Positions 1-8,595 of a DNA stretch of 64,000 nucleotides are shown here, in pieces (positions within the stretch are counted from its first letter, which is position 1; each line of letters opens with the position of its first letter). Under the pieces are notes generated by a model. It saw only the letters and a list, made by a program, of their open reading frames with translations, did not search any database and had not been told where the DNA came from. The stretch is taken from contig JBMNUZ010000002.1 in NCBI GenBank assembly GCA_050946535.1, positions 62,001-126,000 of the forward strand, read 5' to 3'. The position numbers and the translations under genes were made by a program. This stretch comes from RUG708 sp050946535 (GTDB lineage Bacteria; Bacillota; Clostridia; Peptostreptococcales; Anaerovoracaceae).

Positions 1-231
1 TGGATGTTATACATGTGTTGTGCATGTTTAATTGAATCTCTTTTTTTTCGCGGCGAGTAATGCCCGCAGACGATGCCTGTGTCCGAGATCTGTGTGGAAT
101 CCGTTTTCTATAGCAATTCATATTGTGAAAGCTCCTATTCAGAATAAATTCTGTACAGTACGGCTGAATGCTTATATATTGTCTTCAGAGAAACTAAAGG
201 AATTTAATGATATATAAGGGGGTTGTATAAA

Positions 232-1233
232 ATGAATAGCAGGACGCTCGGAAAAGATCTTGAGGTTTCGCCCGTAGGACTCGGCTGCATGGGATTTTCC
301 CACGGATACGGTGCGGCTACGGAAGAAAAGGAAGGCGAACGCCTGATAAGACAGGCTTACGATCTCGGTTACACATATTTTGACACCGCTGAGGTATACG
401 GAACGCCGGAAGATCCCCATCACAATGAGAAAATGGTCGGGCGTGCGCTTTCGGACATCAGGGACAAGGTAGTGATTTCGTCCAAGTTCGGTCTTTCGTT
501 CGACATGGAGAGCGATGAGGTACCTCATCCTCTGATTCCGGACGCGAGGTCTGAAAAAATCCGCAGATCTGTCGAAGGATCGCTGAAAAGACTCGGTACA
601 GATTATATAGATCTGTATTTTCAGCACAGAATCGATCCTTCGGTGGCACCGGAGGAGGTTGCAGGCGTGATGGCTGACCTCATAAAGGAAGGCAAGGTCA
701 GATACTGGGGCATTTCCGAAGCCAGTGAGGATTATCTCAGAAGAGCGGATGCCGTATGCCACGTGACTGCGGTCCAGAACAGATACTCTATGATGGCGAG
801 AAAGCACGAAAAGCTGTTTCCTGTTCTCGAGGAACTCGGCATCGGTTTTGTGGCGTTTTCACCCATGGCAAACGGTTTCCTCACCGGGAAATACGGCAGA
901 GAAGAAAAATTCGACGCTTCGGTGGACTATCGTGCCGCAATGCCGCAGTTCAAGGATGAAGCGATAGATCAGAATAAGGATCTGCTCGATCTGCTCCGCA
1001 CGCTCGCCGCTGAAAAGGATGCCACGCCTGCGCAGATATCGCTGGCATGGATGCTGAACAAGAAACCCTGGATCGTTCCTATTCCGGGAAGCCGCAAGCC
1101 TGAGAGAATGAAGGAGAATTTCGATTCTTCGAAAATTACTCTTACGCCGGATGAAGTAGAGAAGATAGACGATGCACTCGACAACATGAAAATGTCCGAG
1201 GTGTTCGGAGGCAGCAAGATAGAAAAGAAGTAA
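232..1233 (+). CDS. Aldo/keto reductase
   Basis: NAD(P)H-dependent oxidoreductase of the aldo/keto reductase superfamily (TIM barrel, cytoplasmic), 333 residues. The N-terminal LGCMGFSHGYG is typical of the branch with YhdN-like enzymes. The catalytic tetrad is visible: Asp51 and Tyr56 in FDTAEVYG, Lys85 in ISSKFG, His132 in DLYFQHR. An in-frame TTG lies at 223, but AAGGGGG at 216-222 abuts it, whereas ATG 232 has a normal 9-nt spacing, so ATG 232 is chosen. It stands alone, convergent with the alcohol dehydrogenase gene. The substrate cannot be told from sequence. Family assignment is firm. Confidence 0.93.
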   Translation: MNSRTLGKDLEVSPVGLGCMGFSHGYGAATEEKEGERLIRQAYDLGYTYFDTAEVYGTPEDPHHNEKMVGRALSDIRDKVVISSKFGLSFDMESDEVPHPLIPDARSEKIRRSVEGSLKRLGTDYIDLYFQHRIDPSVAPEEVAGVMADLIKEGKVRYWGISEASEDYLRRADAVCHVTAVQNRYSMMARKHEKLFPVLEELGIGFVAFSPMANGFLTGKYGREEKFDASVDYRAAMPQFKDEAIDQNKDLLDLLRTLAAEKDATPAQISLAWMLNKKPWIVPIPGSRKPERMKENFDSSKITLTPDEVEKIDDALDNMKMSEVFGGSKIEKK

Positions 1234-1317
1234 AGCGGCGTGCCGTAACGGCCGGCCAGCTCGCAGCAGAATTTATCAATTAAAAAGTGCAAAAAACAAA
1301 AAAGTTCAAAAAACACG

Positions 1318-1351
1318 AAGCACCTGTACCGGGAATACCGGGCAGGTGCTT
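1318..1351 (-). terminator. Intrinsic terminator between convergent genes
   Basis: Stem AAGCACCTG (1318-1326) pairs with CAGGTGCTT (1343-1351). On the minus strand it is followed by CGTGTTTTTTG, so it best serves the alcohol dehydrogenase gene; the plus-strand gene may also use it. Confidence 0.75.
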
Positions 1352-1386
1352 TGTGTGCTTATTGGAAAAAACAGATATGATTTTTA

Positions 1387-2574
1387 TCAGATGCATTCGA
1401 CGAGTATGTCGTAGATTTCATTGCTGCTCATCTGACGGGCACATCCTGGAGTGATGATGACGCTGTCCGCGATCTTGCGCAGCACTTCTCTGTCCGTCGG
1501 ATCCGTACTTCCCGGGCGCATATTGCCTTTGAGTTCGGTGAGCGTTGAAGGCAGGCCGATTTCCTTTATAAAATCGGCGAGTGCCTGTATGCCTGCGAGA
1601 GCCAGTTCTTCGTCTGTCCGGCCGTCCGCTGACAGGTGCCACACTTCTTTCGCGAAGCGCACGAACTTCGCGGTATTGTCATTTACAAGATGTCTGTAGA
1701 CCACAGGATGAATGACGGCGAGCCCCTGTCCGTGATTGCAGTCGGTGTACGCGCCGATCTGGTGCTCTATCATGTGATTCTGGAAATCGGTCTGCTTGCC
1801 GATCTTGAGCACTCCGTTTTCAGCCATCGACGAATCCCACATGAGTTCGGAGCGTACCGATACGTCTTCAGGATTGCGGATCATGGCGCGGATGTTTGCT
1901 ATCACATTGCGCATGACCGCCTCGTTCATTTCGTCGGAAACGTTTGTCTCTGACGGCTTGCCGAAGTAAGTCTCCATGCAGTGCGAAAGTGTGTCAAATG
2001 CTCCGGAAACAGCCTGGCGCATAGGAACGGTGAGCGTGTACGAAGGATCGAGCACTACAAAATCAGCGAGCGCGCCGCCCATGCCGTTTTTCTGCTTAGT
2101 CTCCTCGTTTGTGATGACGGCGCCGTTATTCATCTCCGAACCCGTTCCGGATACGGTTGTAACTGCTCCGAGCCTGATAAATTCATCAGGGAAACGGTGT
2201 TCCTCGAATTCCACTTTCCATATGTCGCCCTCCATCTTTGCCTGGGCGCTGACCATTTTGCAGCAGTCGATGACCGAACCGCCGCCTACAGCCAGAATGA
2301 AATCTATGTTGTTTTCAACGGCGAGCTTTGCGCCTTCCTGAACCTTAGCATATGTAGGGTTTGCCATGATGCCGGAAAACTCGGTGACGTTTTTCCCTGC
2401 TTCATCGAGCAGTCTGACGACCTCGTCGTATATACCGTTTTTCTTTATAGAACCGCCGCCGTAAGCGAGCAGGACGTTTCTGCCGGTCTTCGGCAGTTCC
2501 TGAGAAAGTGCCGTCTCGAGTGCCCCCTCGCCGAAATACACTTCAGGCATTCCTGAATACTGAAATTGTCTCAT
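1387..2574 (-). CDS. Iron-containing alcohol dehydrogenase (BdhA/YqhD-like)
   Basis: Probable NADPH-dependent butanol/aldehyde reductase of the group III metal-dependent alcohol dehydrogenases, 395 residues. The dinucleotide-binding Rossmann half has YGGGSIKKNGIYD and VGGGSVID. The metal ligands expected for this branch are present at Asp194, His198 (DTLSH), His267 (QNHMIEH) and His281 (DCNHGQG). An in-frame GTG exists 9 nt upstream, but GGAGG lies 8 nt before ATG 2574, which decides the start. The neighbouring minus-strand aldo/keto reductase, upstream by about 150 nt, may share a physiological role in aldehyde disposal; that is inference. Family assignment is firm, substrate unknown. Confidence 0.94.
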   Translation of the reverse strand: MRQFQYSGMPEVYFGEGALETALSQELPKTGRNVLLAYGGGSIKKNGIYDEVVRLLDEAGKNVTEFSGIMANPTYAKVQEGAKLAVENNIDFILAVGGGSVIDCCKMVSAQAKMEGDIWKVEFEEHRFPDEFIRLGAVTTVSGTGSEMNNGAVITNEETKQKNGMGGALADFVVLDPSYTLTVPMRQAVSGAFDTLSHCMETYFGKPSETNVSDEMNEAVMRNVIANIRAMIRNPEDVSVRSELMWDSSMAENGVLKIGKQTDFQNHMIEHQIGAYTDCNHGQGLAVIHPVVYRHLVNDNTAKFVRFAKEVWHLSADGRTDEELALAGIQALADFIKEIGLPSTLTELKGNMRPGSTDPTDREVLRKIADSVIITPGCARQMSSNEIYDILVECI

Positions 2575-2720
2575 GAATAACACCTCCAGATCGATCGTCT
2601 GCCTCCGTCAGAATTATTCGGATGCTTAAAAAGACAGAGCAGTAAAGCCCTGCTTTTTCAAGTTGGCCGCATAAATATATCTTATGAATGTTTTTCACTG
2701 TAAATGTTCCCGGGTGGGAT

Positions 2721-3569
2721 TTACTCCTGCGAATCAAAGTCAGGAGCCATGTTGAGATAGCCCTGGAGCGCTTCCTTTGTAGCGGTGTAGTAGCGCTTGT
2801 TCTTGTCCGCTTTCGCTATTTCAGCCATATCTTCGTCCGAGAGGCTGAAATCGAAGATGTCGATATTGTCTTTTATGTGCTGAGGATTGCGTGAACCCGG
2901 GATTACGACGTTGCCCGACTGCACATGCCAGCGAAGTATTATCTGAGCGTTGCTCTTTCCGTACTTTTCTGCCAGCTTTGTAAATACAGGCTCGTTTACG
3001 AGATTCTTGTCGCCGTGTCCGAGCGGATACCAGGCCATGATGACTGCCCCGATATCTTTCAGATTTTTCTTGAGTTCCGTCTGCGGGAAGTAAGGGTGAG
3101 CCTCGACCTGAATGACTGCAGGCTTGATCTCTTCGCGATCTGCTATTTCATGTATCTGTTCTTCAGAGAAGTTCGAAAGACCCAGCGAGCGAACCTTTCC
3201 GGATTTTACGGCATCCTCCATAGCGCGGTACGCTCCGTCGATGTCTCCTACCGGCTGATGGAGAAACAGCAGGTCGATATAATCCGTATCGAGTCTCCTG
3301 AGAGTCGAATCGATTGCGTTTGCAGCGTCGGAGTAGATGCTCGGCCAGAGTTTTGTAGAAATATATATGTCTTCGCGTTTTACTCCGGCTCTCTTTATTC
3401 CGCGTCCTACAGCCTTTTCATTCATATATGCGTTAGCAGTGTCAACCATCGTGTATCCGCTTGTAAAAGCGTTGAAAACGGCTTCCTCCGCGTCTTTCGG
3501 AGACATGAGGAAAGTTCCGATGCCTGCTGCCGGTATTTCAGTTCCGTTGTTGAGTTTGAATTTATCCAT
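2721..3569 (-). CDS. Aldo/keto reductase (2,5-diketogluconate reductase-like)
   Basis: Cytoplasmic NADPH-dependent carbonyl reductase, 282 residues, the usual length of the AKR5-like branch. The tetrad is Asp43 and Tyr48 (VDTANAY), Lys73 (STKLW) and His104 (LFLHQP); the C-terminal NADPH-phosphate loop reads VIPGSRNPQHIKDN. CCTCC on the plus strand (3576-3580) gives a GGAGG ribosome binding site just before the ATG. It is divergent from the LysR regulator at 3952, a layout in which the regulator often controls the neighbour, though no operator is identified here. Substrate unknown. Confidence 0.93.
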   Translation of the reverse strand: MDKFKLNNGTEIPAAGIGTFLMSPKDAEEAVFNAFTSGYTMVDTANAYMNEKAVGRGIKRAGVKREDIYISTKLWPSIYSDAANAIDSTLRRLDTDYIDLLFLHQPVGDIDGAYRAMEDAVKSGKVRSLGLSNFSEEQIHEIADREEIKPAVIQVEAHPYFPQTELKKNLKDIGAVIMAWYPLGHGDKNLVNEPVFTKLAEKYGKSNAQIILRWHVQSGNVVIPGSRNPQHIKDNIDIFDFSLSDEDMAEIAKADKNKRYYTATKEALQGYLNMAPDFDSQE

Positions 3570-3951
3570 TTGAAACCTCCTGTCGAATGATTTTTATATC
3601 ATGAGTACGTCTTTGCGTTATATTTTTCTGCTGTCATTAATATATCTGAAAAGACTGGATAAATACAGAATAAAAATTGTATAGATGCATTCAAAAAATG
3701 AATACATGTTTAAACATGCGAAGGCACGGTGGTTCAGACTGGGTTTATCAGCACATACCGCAAATAAAGGCGCGATAAGCATTGAACGGATGATTGCCGG
3801 ATAACTTATTACGGCTGAAGAAGGTGAGGACAGAACAAATTAAACATGACAGTTGTGCGAAAATTGCCGGCGATATGTTATACTTAAAGCATCGCTATGA
3901 AAAATGTGAATTGCGGTGTCCGCTTGTTGTCCGCTTACCAAGGAGGAAAGT
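3570..3951. other. Divergent intergenic region, aldo/keto reductase and LysR genes
   Basis: About 380 nt without a gene. An extended -10 element for the LysR gene is described separately. No convincing terminator or structured RNA was seen. This is the expected site for LysR-type operators, but no clear interrupted palindrome could be assigned. Confidence 0.5.
3876..3884 (+). promoter_or_regulatory. Extended -10 promoter of the LysR gene
   Basis: TGTTATACT carries TGn followed by TATACT, 67 nt before the start codon. No good -35 lies at 17 nt, which extended -10 promoters tolerate. Confidence 0.45.
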
Positions 3952-4836
3952 ATGTTGTCATATGAAGAGATGGAATATTTCAAGGCATTTGCAGAATACG
4001 GAACGCTTACGAAGGTAGCAGATGAATTCAGCATTTCTCAGCCGACGATTACGCGTGCGATGAAGAAGGCTGAGGAAGTATTCGGCATTCCTCTTTTCGA
4101 CCGCACGAAAAACAGCATACATCTCAACGACAACGGAAGGATGGCCGCGGGTGAAATCGCGATTCTTCTGAAGCAGACCGACGAAATGATCGCCCGGGTG
4201 CAGGCCTATGACCGCGCGAACAGGACTATATCCATCGGTTCAGCGGCTGCGATACAGCTTCCTGATCTCGTAGGCAGACTGTCTCGCGCCTTTCCGGAAA
4301 AGGCTATTTCGACGGAGCTCAAGCTGCCGGGCGAGCTTGTACAGGGACTCGCCAGCCGCATATATCAGATGATAATCCTGCCGTTCGATCCGGACAATGA
4401 ACCGGAGAAATACGATCAGGCCGATCCCGGCAGGAAAAACAAAATCGATTACAAAGTGAGAAAGATCGGAGAAGAGCACCTCATGTTCATGCTCCCGGAT
4501 GATCATCCGCTCGCGGGCAGGAGCACGCTCAGTCTCAAAGACATGAACGGCGAGAATATGCTGCTCTTTTCTGAAATAGGATTTTGGGGAGATATTGTGC
4601 GCAGGAAGATGCCTGATTCGCGTTTCCTGGTACAGAACGAAAGATACTCGTTTACAGAGCTCATAGAGAACTCGGTGCTCCCGTGCTTCACCACCGATCT
4701 GGCTCTGCGTGAATACAGCGGAAAAATCACTGAAAACAGGACGTGCATTCCTATAACGGACGAGGAAGTAAACGTTTCATATTATCTGGTATGCAGGTGG
4801 GAGGACAGGCGCCTCTACTCGGCCGTTTTCAGATGA
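3952..4836 (+). CDS. LysR-family transcriptional regulator
   Basis: DNA-binding regulator, 294 residues. The N-terminal winged helix-turn-helix (residues 1-60) contains GTLTKVADEFSISQPTITRA, followed by the linker helix and a periplasmic-binding-protein-like effector domain. AGGAGG at 3941-3946 sits 5 nt before ATG 3952; the open frame extends further upstream without a better signal. Divergent from the aldo/keto reductase at 3569 and followed after a 220-nt gap by an OYE-type flavoprotein, so either may be a target. The effector is unknown. Confidence 0.92.
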   Translation: MLSYEEMEYFKAFAEYGTLTKVADEFSISQPTITRAMKKAEEVFGIPLFDRTKNSIHLNDNGRMAAGEIAILLKQTDEMIARVQAYDRANRTISIGSAAAIQLPDLVGRLSRAFPEKAISTELKLPGELVQGLASRIYQMIILPFDPDNEPEKYDQADPGRKNKIDYKVRKIGEEHLMFMLPDDHPLAGRSTLSLKDMNGENMLLFSEIGFWGDIVRRKMPDSRFLVQNERYSFTELIENSVLPCFTTDLALREYSGKITENRTCIPITDEEVNVSYYLVCRWEDRRLYSAVFR

Positions 4837-5057
4837 GACAGAAATACATGCAGCAGCGCAGAAATTCCGGAAAATATACGGTCTCTATGTTATTGATATT
4901 TGAACCGGATATGGCTAATATATAGGTAGTAATAAAGACGAGAAGGTAAAAACTCATTTAAGCATTATGCGCGAGTAAAGCTTTAAACGCGAGTAAAAAT
5001 TCAGCGATAGTAAAACATGCAGTAAAAATAAAGCAAAAAGCGAGAGGAAACTGCTTT

Positions 5058-6410
5058 ATGGCAAAGATGAAACCTCATTTCAAAATTGCAAAACTAGATA
5101 CGCCGGCAGACCTCAGAAATGCACTGAGAAAATACAGGGAAGAGGTGCCTGTTTCGGACAGCATGGACGCGCTTAAACACGAAGTGTTTCTCAACGGCAG
5201 AACTCTTCCGAATTCAATAGCTCTCCACCCGATCGAAGGAAAAGACGCAAATACCGACGGCTCGCCGAGCGCCGTTACGATGAGAAGATACATAGAAAAG
5301 GCGGAGCAGGGCGCAGCCGTGATCTGGTTCGAGGCAGCAGCCGTTACGGAAGACGGCAGGGATTCGGGTCATCAGCTCTGGATCAGACGTGAAAATATCG
5401 ATGGCTTTAAAAAGCTGACCGAAGCGGCCGACGAAGCCTGCCTGAGGAAAAACGGCTTCAAGCCATATAAAGTAATCCAGCTGACTCATTCAGGCAGAAA
5501 ATCAAAGGATATCAACGGAAATCCGAAACCGCTGACTGTCGTGGAAAACCCTTATCTCGACACGGTGATGGGAAAAGCTGAAGTTGTAACCGACGAATTT
5601 CTCGACAACCTGCAGATGGCCGTGATCGATGCGGCAGAGCTCGCGAGGGAAGCGGGGTTCGACGCCGTGGACGTGAAACTGTGTCATGAATATCTGATGA
5701 AAGAAACGATGTTTGCGTTCAAAAGACCGGGCAGATACGGCGGTCCGCTCGAAAACCGATTCAGATTCCTGCTCGGAGCCATCGACGGTATCCGCAGCAA
5801 GACCAGAGGTTCGATAGATATAACGGTTCGTCTCAACGCATACGATTCTGTACCTTATCCTTACGGCTGGGGCATGAAGCCGGAAGAAGGCGTTATGCAG
5901 GACGATCAAGCAGAGGTCGATATACTGCTTGACGAGCTCGAAAAACGCGGTGTAGAGCTCATAAACCTGTCGGCTGCTTCTCCGTCGTGTTATCCTGAAA
6001 ATTTCGGCTATCTGTCGAGTTACATCGACGACGTCGAGATAGACCCGTTCAGAGGCGAAGCCCACTTGCTGAAAGTTACATACGAGCTCAGGCAGAAACA
6101 TCCACGTCTCAGATTCATCTCGACAGGTCTTGCGTCTTACGCGCAGTTCGCCCCTTACGTGGGAGCAGGCGGCATCGCCGAGGGATGGTTCGATCTGGCC
6201 GGATTCGGAAGAAATGCGCTGGCAGACAGCCAGTTCGTTCCGAACATCCTAAAGAAGGGTGAGGTCGACGGATCGAGGTTATGTATGCGCTGCGGCAACT
6301 GCTATAAGCTGCTCGAAAGTGATCTGCCGACAGGATGCCCGGTGCGCGATCCGTTCTATATAATTGTCAATAATATAAACAAGCGAATCAATAAGCGCGT
6401 TGGAAAGTAG
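5058..6410 (+). CDS. Old-yellow-enzyme family NADH:flavin oxidoreductase with C-terminal Fe-S motif
   Basis: FMN-dependent reductase of the OYE/2,4-dienoyl-CoA reductase superfamily, 450 residues. The TIM barrel spans about 40-390, with RYGGPLENRFRF near 226-237. Cys409, Cys412, Cys415 and Cys427 (C-x2-C-x2-C-x11-C) resemble the [4Fe-4S] ligands of dienoyl-CoA reductases, but the protein ends shortly after, lacking their second FAD/NAD(P) domain. The usual active-site pair HxxH appears as KLCH (Lys207, His210), so the first histidine is missing. GAGAGGAAA precedes ATG 5058. The electron donor must be a separate protein if the cluster is real. Substrate unknown. Confidence 0.88.
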   Translation: MAKMKPHFKIAKLDTPADLRNALRKYREEVPVSDSMDALKHEVFLNGRTLPNSIALHPIEGKDANTDGSPSAVTMRRYIEKAEQGAAVIWFEAAAVTEDGRDSGHQLWIRRENIDGFKKLTEAADEACLRKNGFKPYKVIQLTHSGRKSKDINGNPKPLTVVENPYLDTVMGKAEVVTDEFLDNLQMAVIDAAELAREAGFDAVDVKLCHEYLMKETMFAFKRPGRYGGPLENRFRFLLGAIDGIRSKTRGSIDITVRLNAYDSVPYPYGWGMKPEEGVMQDDQAEVDILLDELEKRGVELINLSAASPSCYPENFGYLSSYIDDVEIDPFRGEAHLLKVTYELRQKHPRLRFISTGLASYAQFAPYVGAGGIAEGWFDLAGFGRNALADSQFVPNILKKGEVDGSRLCMRCGNCYKLLESDLPTGCPVRDPFYIIVNNINKRINKRVGK

Positions 6411-6454
6411 CAGAAAAGAAATAATACGGGTAATACTGCGAAAGAAAGTTTATT

Positions 6455-6488
6455 ATACCGGCAGGGTAAAACCCTGTCGGTATTTTTG
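6455..6488 (+). terminator. Intrinsic terminator after the OYE gene
   Basis: ATACCGGCAGGG (6455-6466) pairs with CCCTGTCGGTAT (6472-6483) around a short A-rich loop and is followed by TTTTG. It lies 45 nt after the stop codon. Confidence 0.9.
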
Positions 6489-6602
6489 TATTTCCGGAGA
6501 GTTCCGCCCGTACATTTTAACATCCGGAAAATCCACCCGGACAGACGCCAGCCAGCGGAGCGGTTCATTTAATGGTCCGGCACCTGCCGTTTGATAACGA
6601 AG

Positions 6603-8078
6603 TTAAAGCTTCTCGATTTCAACCGATTTTGTCGCGATGTTTCTTCTGAAAGCCATGTCGTGTTCTACAAAAAGCATCGACGGCGAGAATTCACCGATGA
6701 GGTTCTCGATCTGCATGCGCGAATAAATGTCTATGTGATTCAACGGTTCGTCCCAGATATACAGATGGGCTTTTTCGCAGAGGCTCCTCGCGATGAGCAC
6801 CTTTTTCTTCTGGCCAGCCGAATAATCTTCCATGCCTTTTTCAAATTGTATTCTTTCAAAATCCATCTTGCGCAGTATCGTCATGAAAAGAGTCAGGTCG
6901 ATGCTGTTTTCTTCTGCAAATTTCTGAAGAGATCCCTTCAGAAAAGAAGTATCCTGCGGCACATACGAGATAATCAGCCCCGATCCCGTCTTTACTGTTC
7001 CGCGGTGCTCCACTGGGAAGCCTGCCAGTATCTTTATCAGACTCGATTTTCCGGAGCCGTTGCGGCCGTCGAGCGCTACTCGTTCTCCCTGCTTTATCTC
7101 GAACGAAACTGGACGGCATATGTCTCTTCCGCCGAAGACCGGTGTTACATCGGAGAACTGAGCGAGCGTGTCAGAGTGATACTTAAGCGGGGAGATTTTG
7201 AGGTCATCGTTCCTCTCGAAGTTTTTCAGAAGACCTGCTTTTTCTTCGGCTGCCCGCTGCTGCCTCGCTTCTATGGACTTCGAACGTTTCATCATCTTCG
7301 CCGATTTATGTCCTATGAAACCTCTGTCGACGGGACCGCTTCCGAACTTCGCCGATTCTGTGCGGGAAGACCAGGACGCGCTCCTGCCGGCGGCCTTCTG
7401 AAGCCTGTTTATGTCTTTTTTCAGCTTGTCGTTCTTTGCGAGTTCGAAATTCTGTCTGCTCTGAAAATTCTCGAACCAAGTGGAGAAATTGCCGCTCTGC
7501 ACCTCAATATCTGATTTATTCAGTGAAAGAATGTGGTCGACGCATCCGTCGAGAAAACAGCGGTCGTGCGACACGAGTATGAATCCTTTCTTCCGGTTGA
7601 GATACGATGAAACGATTTCCCTCGCCCTTACGTCGAGATGATTCGTGGGTTCGTCGATCAGCAGGAAATGCCCTTCGTTCAGAAACAAGGCGGCCAGAAG
7701 AACCTTGGTCTGCTCTCCGTTCGAAAGCGTTGAAAACGGCCGCCAGAGAACATCGCCGCCGACTTCGAGGTAAGAGAGCTCTCTGAGGAATTCCCATTCT
7801 TCGGCTGCAGGGCATACTTCGGCAAGTATCTCGCCGGTAAAGCGGTCTTTGTCGGTTACCTGATACGGGAAGTAGTCGAATTCGACAGATGAATGTATTT
7901 TGCCGCTGTATTCGTATTTTCCCAGCAGCAGATTGAGAAAAGTAGTCTTCCCGCGGCCGTTTCTACCTATAAATCCGAGTTTCCAGTCCGTATCTATCTG
8001 GAAATTCACGTTTTTGAATATATCATCGATGCCAGACGGGTATGAAAATGTGAGATTTTCAACTTTGATCACTGACAC
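6603..8078 (-). CDS. ABC-F ribosomal protection ATPase, Lsa type
   Basis: Soluble tandem ATPase that in this family displaces antibiotics (lincosamides, streptogramin A, pleuromutilins) from the ribosome, 491 residues. ATPase 1 has Walker A GRNGRGKT (38-45), signature LSNGEQ and Walker B LLIDEPTNHLD. An interdomain linker rich in Lys, Arg and Ser follows. ATPase 2 has GRNGSGKS, the atypical signature YSAGQKKKV and IWDEPLNHID, which is characteristic of the Lsa group. No membrane segments occur. GTG 8078 is chosen because GGAGGG lies 7-8 nt upstream; the open frame continues 55 codons further upstream, but through a tandem repeat. A leader of about 480 nt with a leader peptide and terminator suggests drug-induced attenuation. 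The exact drug spectrum is not predictable. Confidence 0.93.
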   Translation of the reverse strand: MSVIKVENLTFSYPSGIDDIFKNVNFQIDTDWKLGFIGRNGRGKTTFLNLLLGKYEYSGKIHSSVEFDYFPYQVTDKDRFTGEILAEVCPAAEEWEFLRELSYLEVGGDVLWRPFSTLSNGEQTKVLLAALFLNEGHFLLIDEPTNHLDVRAREIVSSYLNRKKGFILVSHDRCFLDGCVDHILSLNKSDIEVQSGNFSTWFENFQSRQNFELAKNDKLKKDINRLQKAAGRSASWSSRTESAKFGSGPVDRGFIGHKSAKMMKRSKSIEARQQRAAEEKAGLLKNFERNDDLKISPLKYHSDTLAQFSDVTPVFGGRDICRPVSFEIKQGERVALDGRNGSGKSSLIKILAGFPVEHRGTVKTGSGLIISYVPQDTSFLKGSLQKFAEENSIDLTLFMTILRKMDFERIQFEKGMEDYSAGQKKKVLIARSLCEKAHLYIWDEPLNHIDIYSRMQIENLIGEFSPSMLFVEHDMAFRRNIATKSVEIEKL

Positions 8079-8127
8079 AGAGCATCCCTCCTCAGTCATA
8101 TTCGCAGGATCCGTTCGTGACGTCCAG

Positions 8128-8239
8128 GTCTGATGAGACGGAACGCAGCGTCCCGTCAAACAAATCTGAAACCTGGCGTCCCGGTCTGGTGAGTCGGAGC
8201 ACGGCGCCCCGGTCTGATGACCCGGAGAGCAGCATCCCC
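8128..8239. repeat. 28-bp degenerate tandem repeat, four units
   Basis: Units start at 8128, 8156, 8184 and 8212. Three open with GTCTG(A/G)TGA and all end in a C-rich block (GTCCCG, GCCCCG or TCCCC). It lies between the attenuator hairpin and the start codon of the ABC-F gene, so it is in the transcribed leader. Confidence 0.8.
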
Positions 8240-8282
8240 GCATTATAAGCCGGAACCGGAGCGGGCGGATTCAAGCGAACAA

Positions 8283-8330
8283 CAAAACCAAAAAACAAAA
8301 AGAGCTGTGGAAAGCGTGTTTCCGCAGCTC
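8283..8330 (-). terminator. Attenuator-type intrinsic terminator in the ABC-F leader
   Basis: Read on the minus strand, GAGCTGCGGAAA pairs with TTTCCACAGCTC (one mismatch region around a short loop) and is followed by TTTTTGTTTTTTGG. No gene ends just upstream on this strand; it sits between the leader peptide and the ABC-F gene, as in transcription attenuators of antibiotic-resistance genes. Confidence 0.8.
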
Positions 8331-8457
8331 GTCAATCGCAAAGCAGCATGACAAGTCCGGGTATGATCCGGAACCTGTATATTCGCATATTAAGCTCGTA
8401 AAGCTAACAGCTTGTCTGGGAAACAGATGTATATAACTTTCCTGCAAAAACGGCACA

Positions 8458-8496
8458 ATGATGCTTCATACACTTAAGTTGTTTAACAAGCATCAT
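8458..8496 (-). promoter_or_regulatory. Leader stem-loop upstream of the attenuator
   Basis: ATGATGCTT (8458-8466) and AAGCATCAT (8488-8496) form a 9-bp stem starting about 12 nt after the leader peptide stop. A ribosome stalled on the leader peptide would cover or free its 5' arm. The pairing is seen directly; the role is inferred. Confidence 0.5.
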
Positions 8497-8508
8497 CTTA
8501 TGTCTTTC

Positions 8509-8532
8509 TTATCTGCAAGAAATGTTAATCAT
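8509..8532 (-). CDS. Leader peptide of the ABC-F gene (7 residues)
   Basis: Short open frame MINISCR followed by TAA, with GTGAGGTG ending about 6 nt before the ATG. It is the first translatable frame after the predicted promoter (8564-8592) and precedes a stem-loop and an intrinsic terminator ahead of the resistance gene. Such peptides sense ribosome-stalling drugs for erm, vmlR and related genes. Too short for homology evidence, so the call rests on position and ribosome binding site. Confidence 0.55.
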   Translation of the reverse strand: MINISCR

Positions 8533-8563
8533 CGTTTCACCTCACAAGTTTTAATTCTTTGCT

Positions 8564-8592
8564 AATGTATCATAATTGCAGTGATCAGTCAA
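8564..8592 (-). promoter_or_regulatory. Promoter of the ABC-F leader transcript
   Basis: On the minus strand, -35 TTGACT (8587-8592), a 17-nt spacer and -10 TACATT (8564-8569). Transcription would start near 8557, about 25 nt before the leader peptide. Confidence 0.6.
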
Positions 8593-8595
8593 GCG

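Noticed and set aside
1..231. Small plus-strand frame at 32-217
   Set aside because: No ribosome binding site, odd composition and no continuation; the stretch more likely holds the aldo/keto reductase promoter, which could not be placed firmly.
172..807. 211-codon minus-strand frame opposite the aldo/keto reductase
   Set aside because: A shadow of the real gene, rich in Arg, His, Ser and Cys with no domain and no ribosome binding site. Similar long antisense frames opposite the ABC-F, hydratase and pdxST genes were rejected for the same reason.
8128..8239. CRISPR-like array with 28-bp periodicity
   Set aside because: The whole unit is repeated and decays evenly; there are no conserved repeats separated by unique spacers and no cas genes.
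6603..8243. Longer ABC-F protein starting at 8243
   Set aside because: The 55-codon extension runs through the 28-bp repeat; a clear ribosome binding site and family alignment support GTG 8078.
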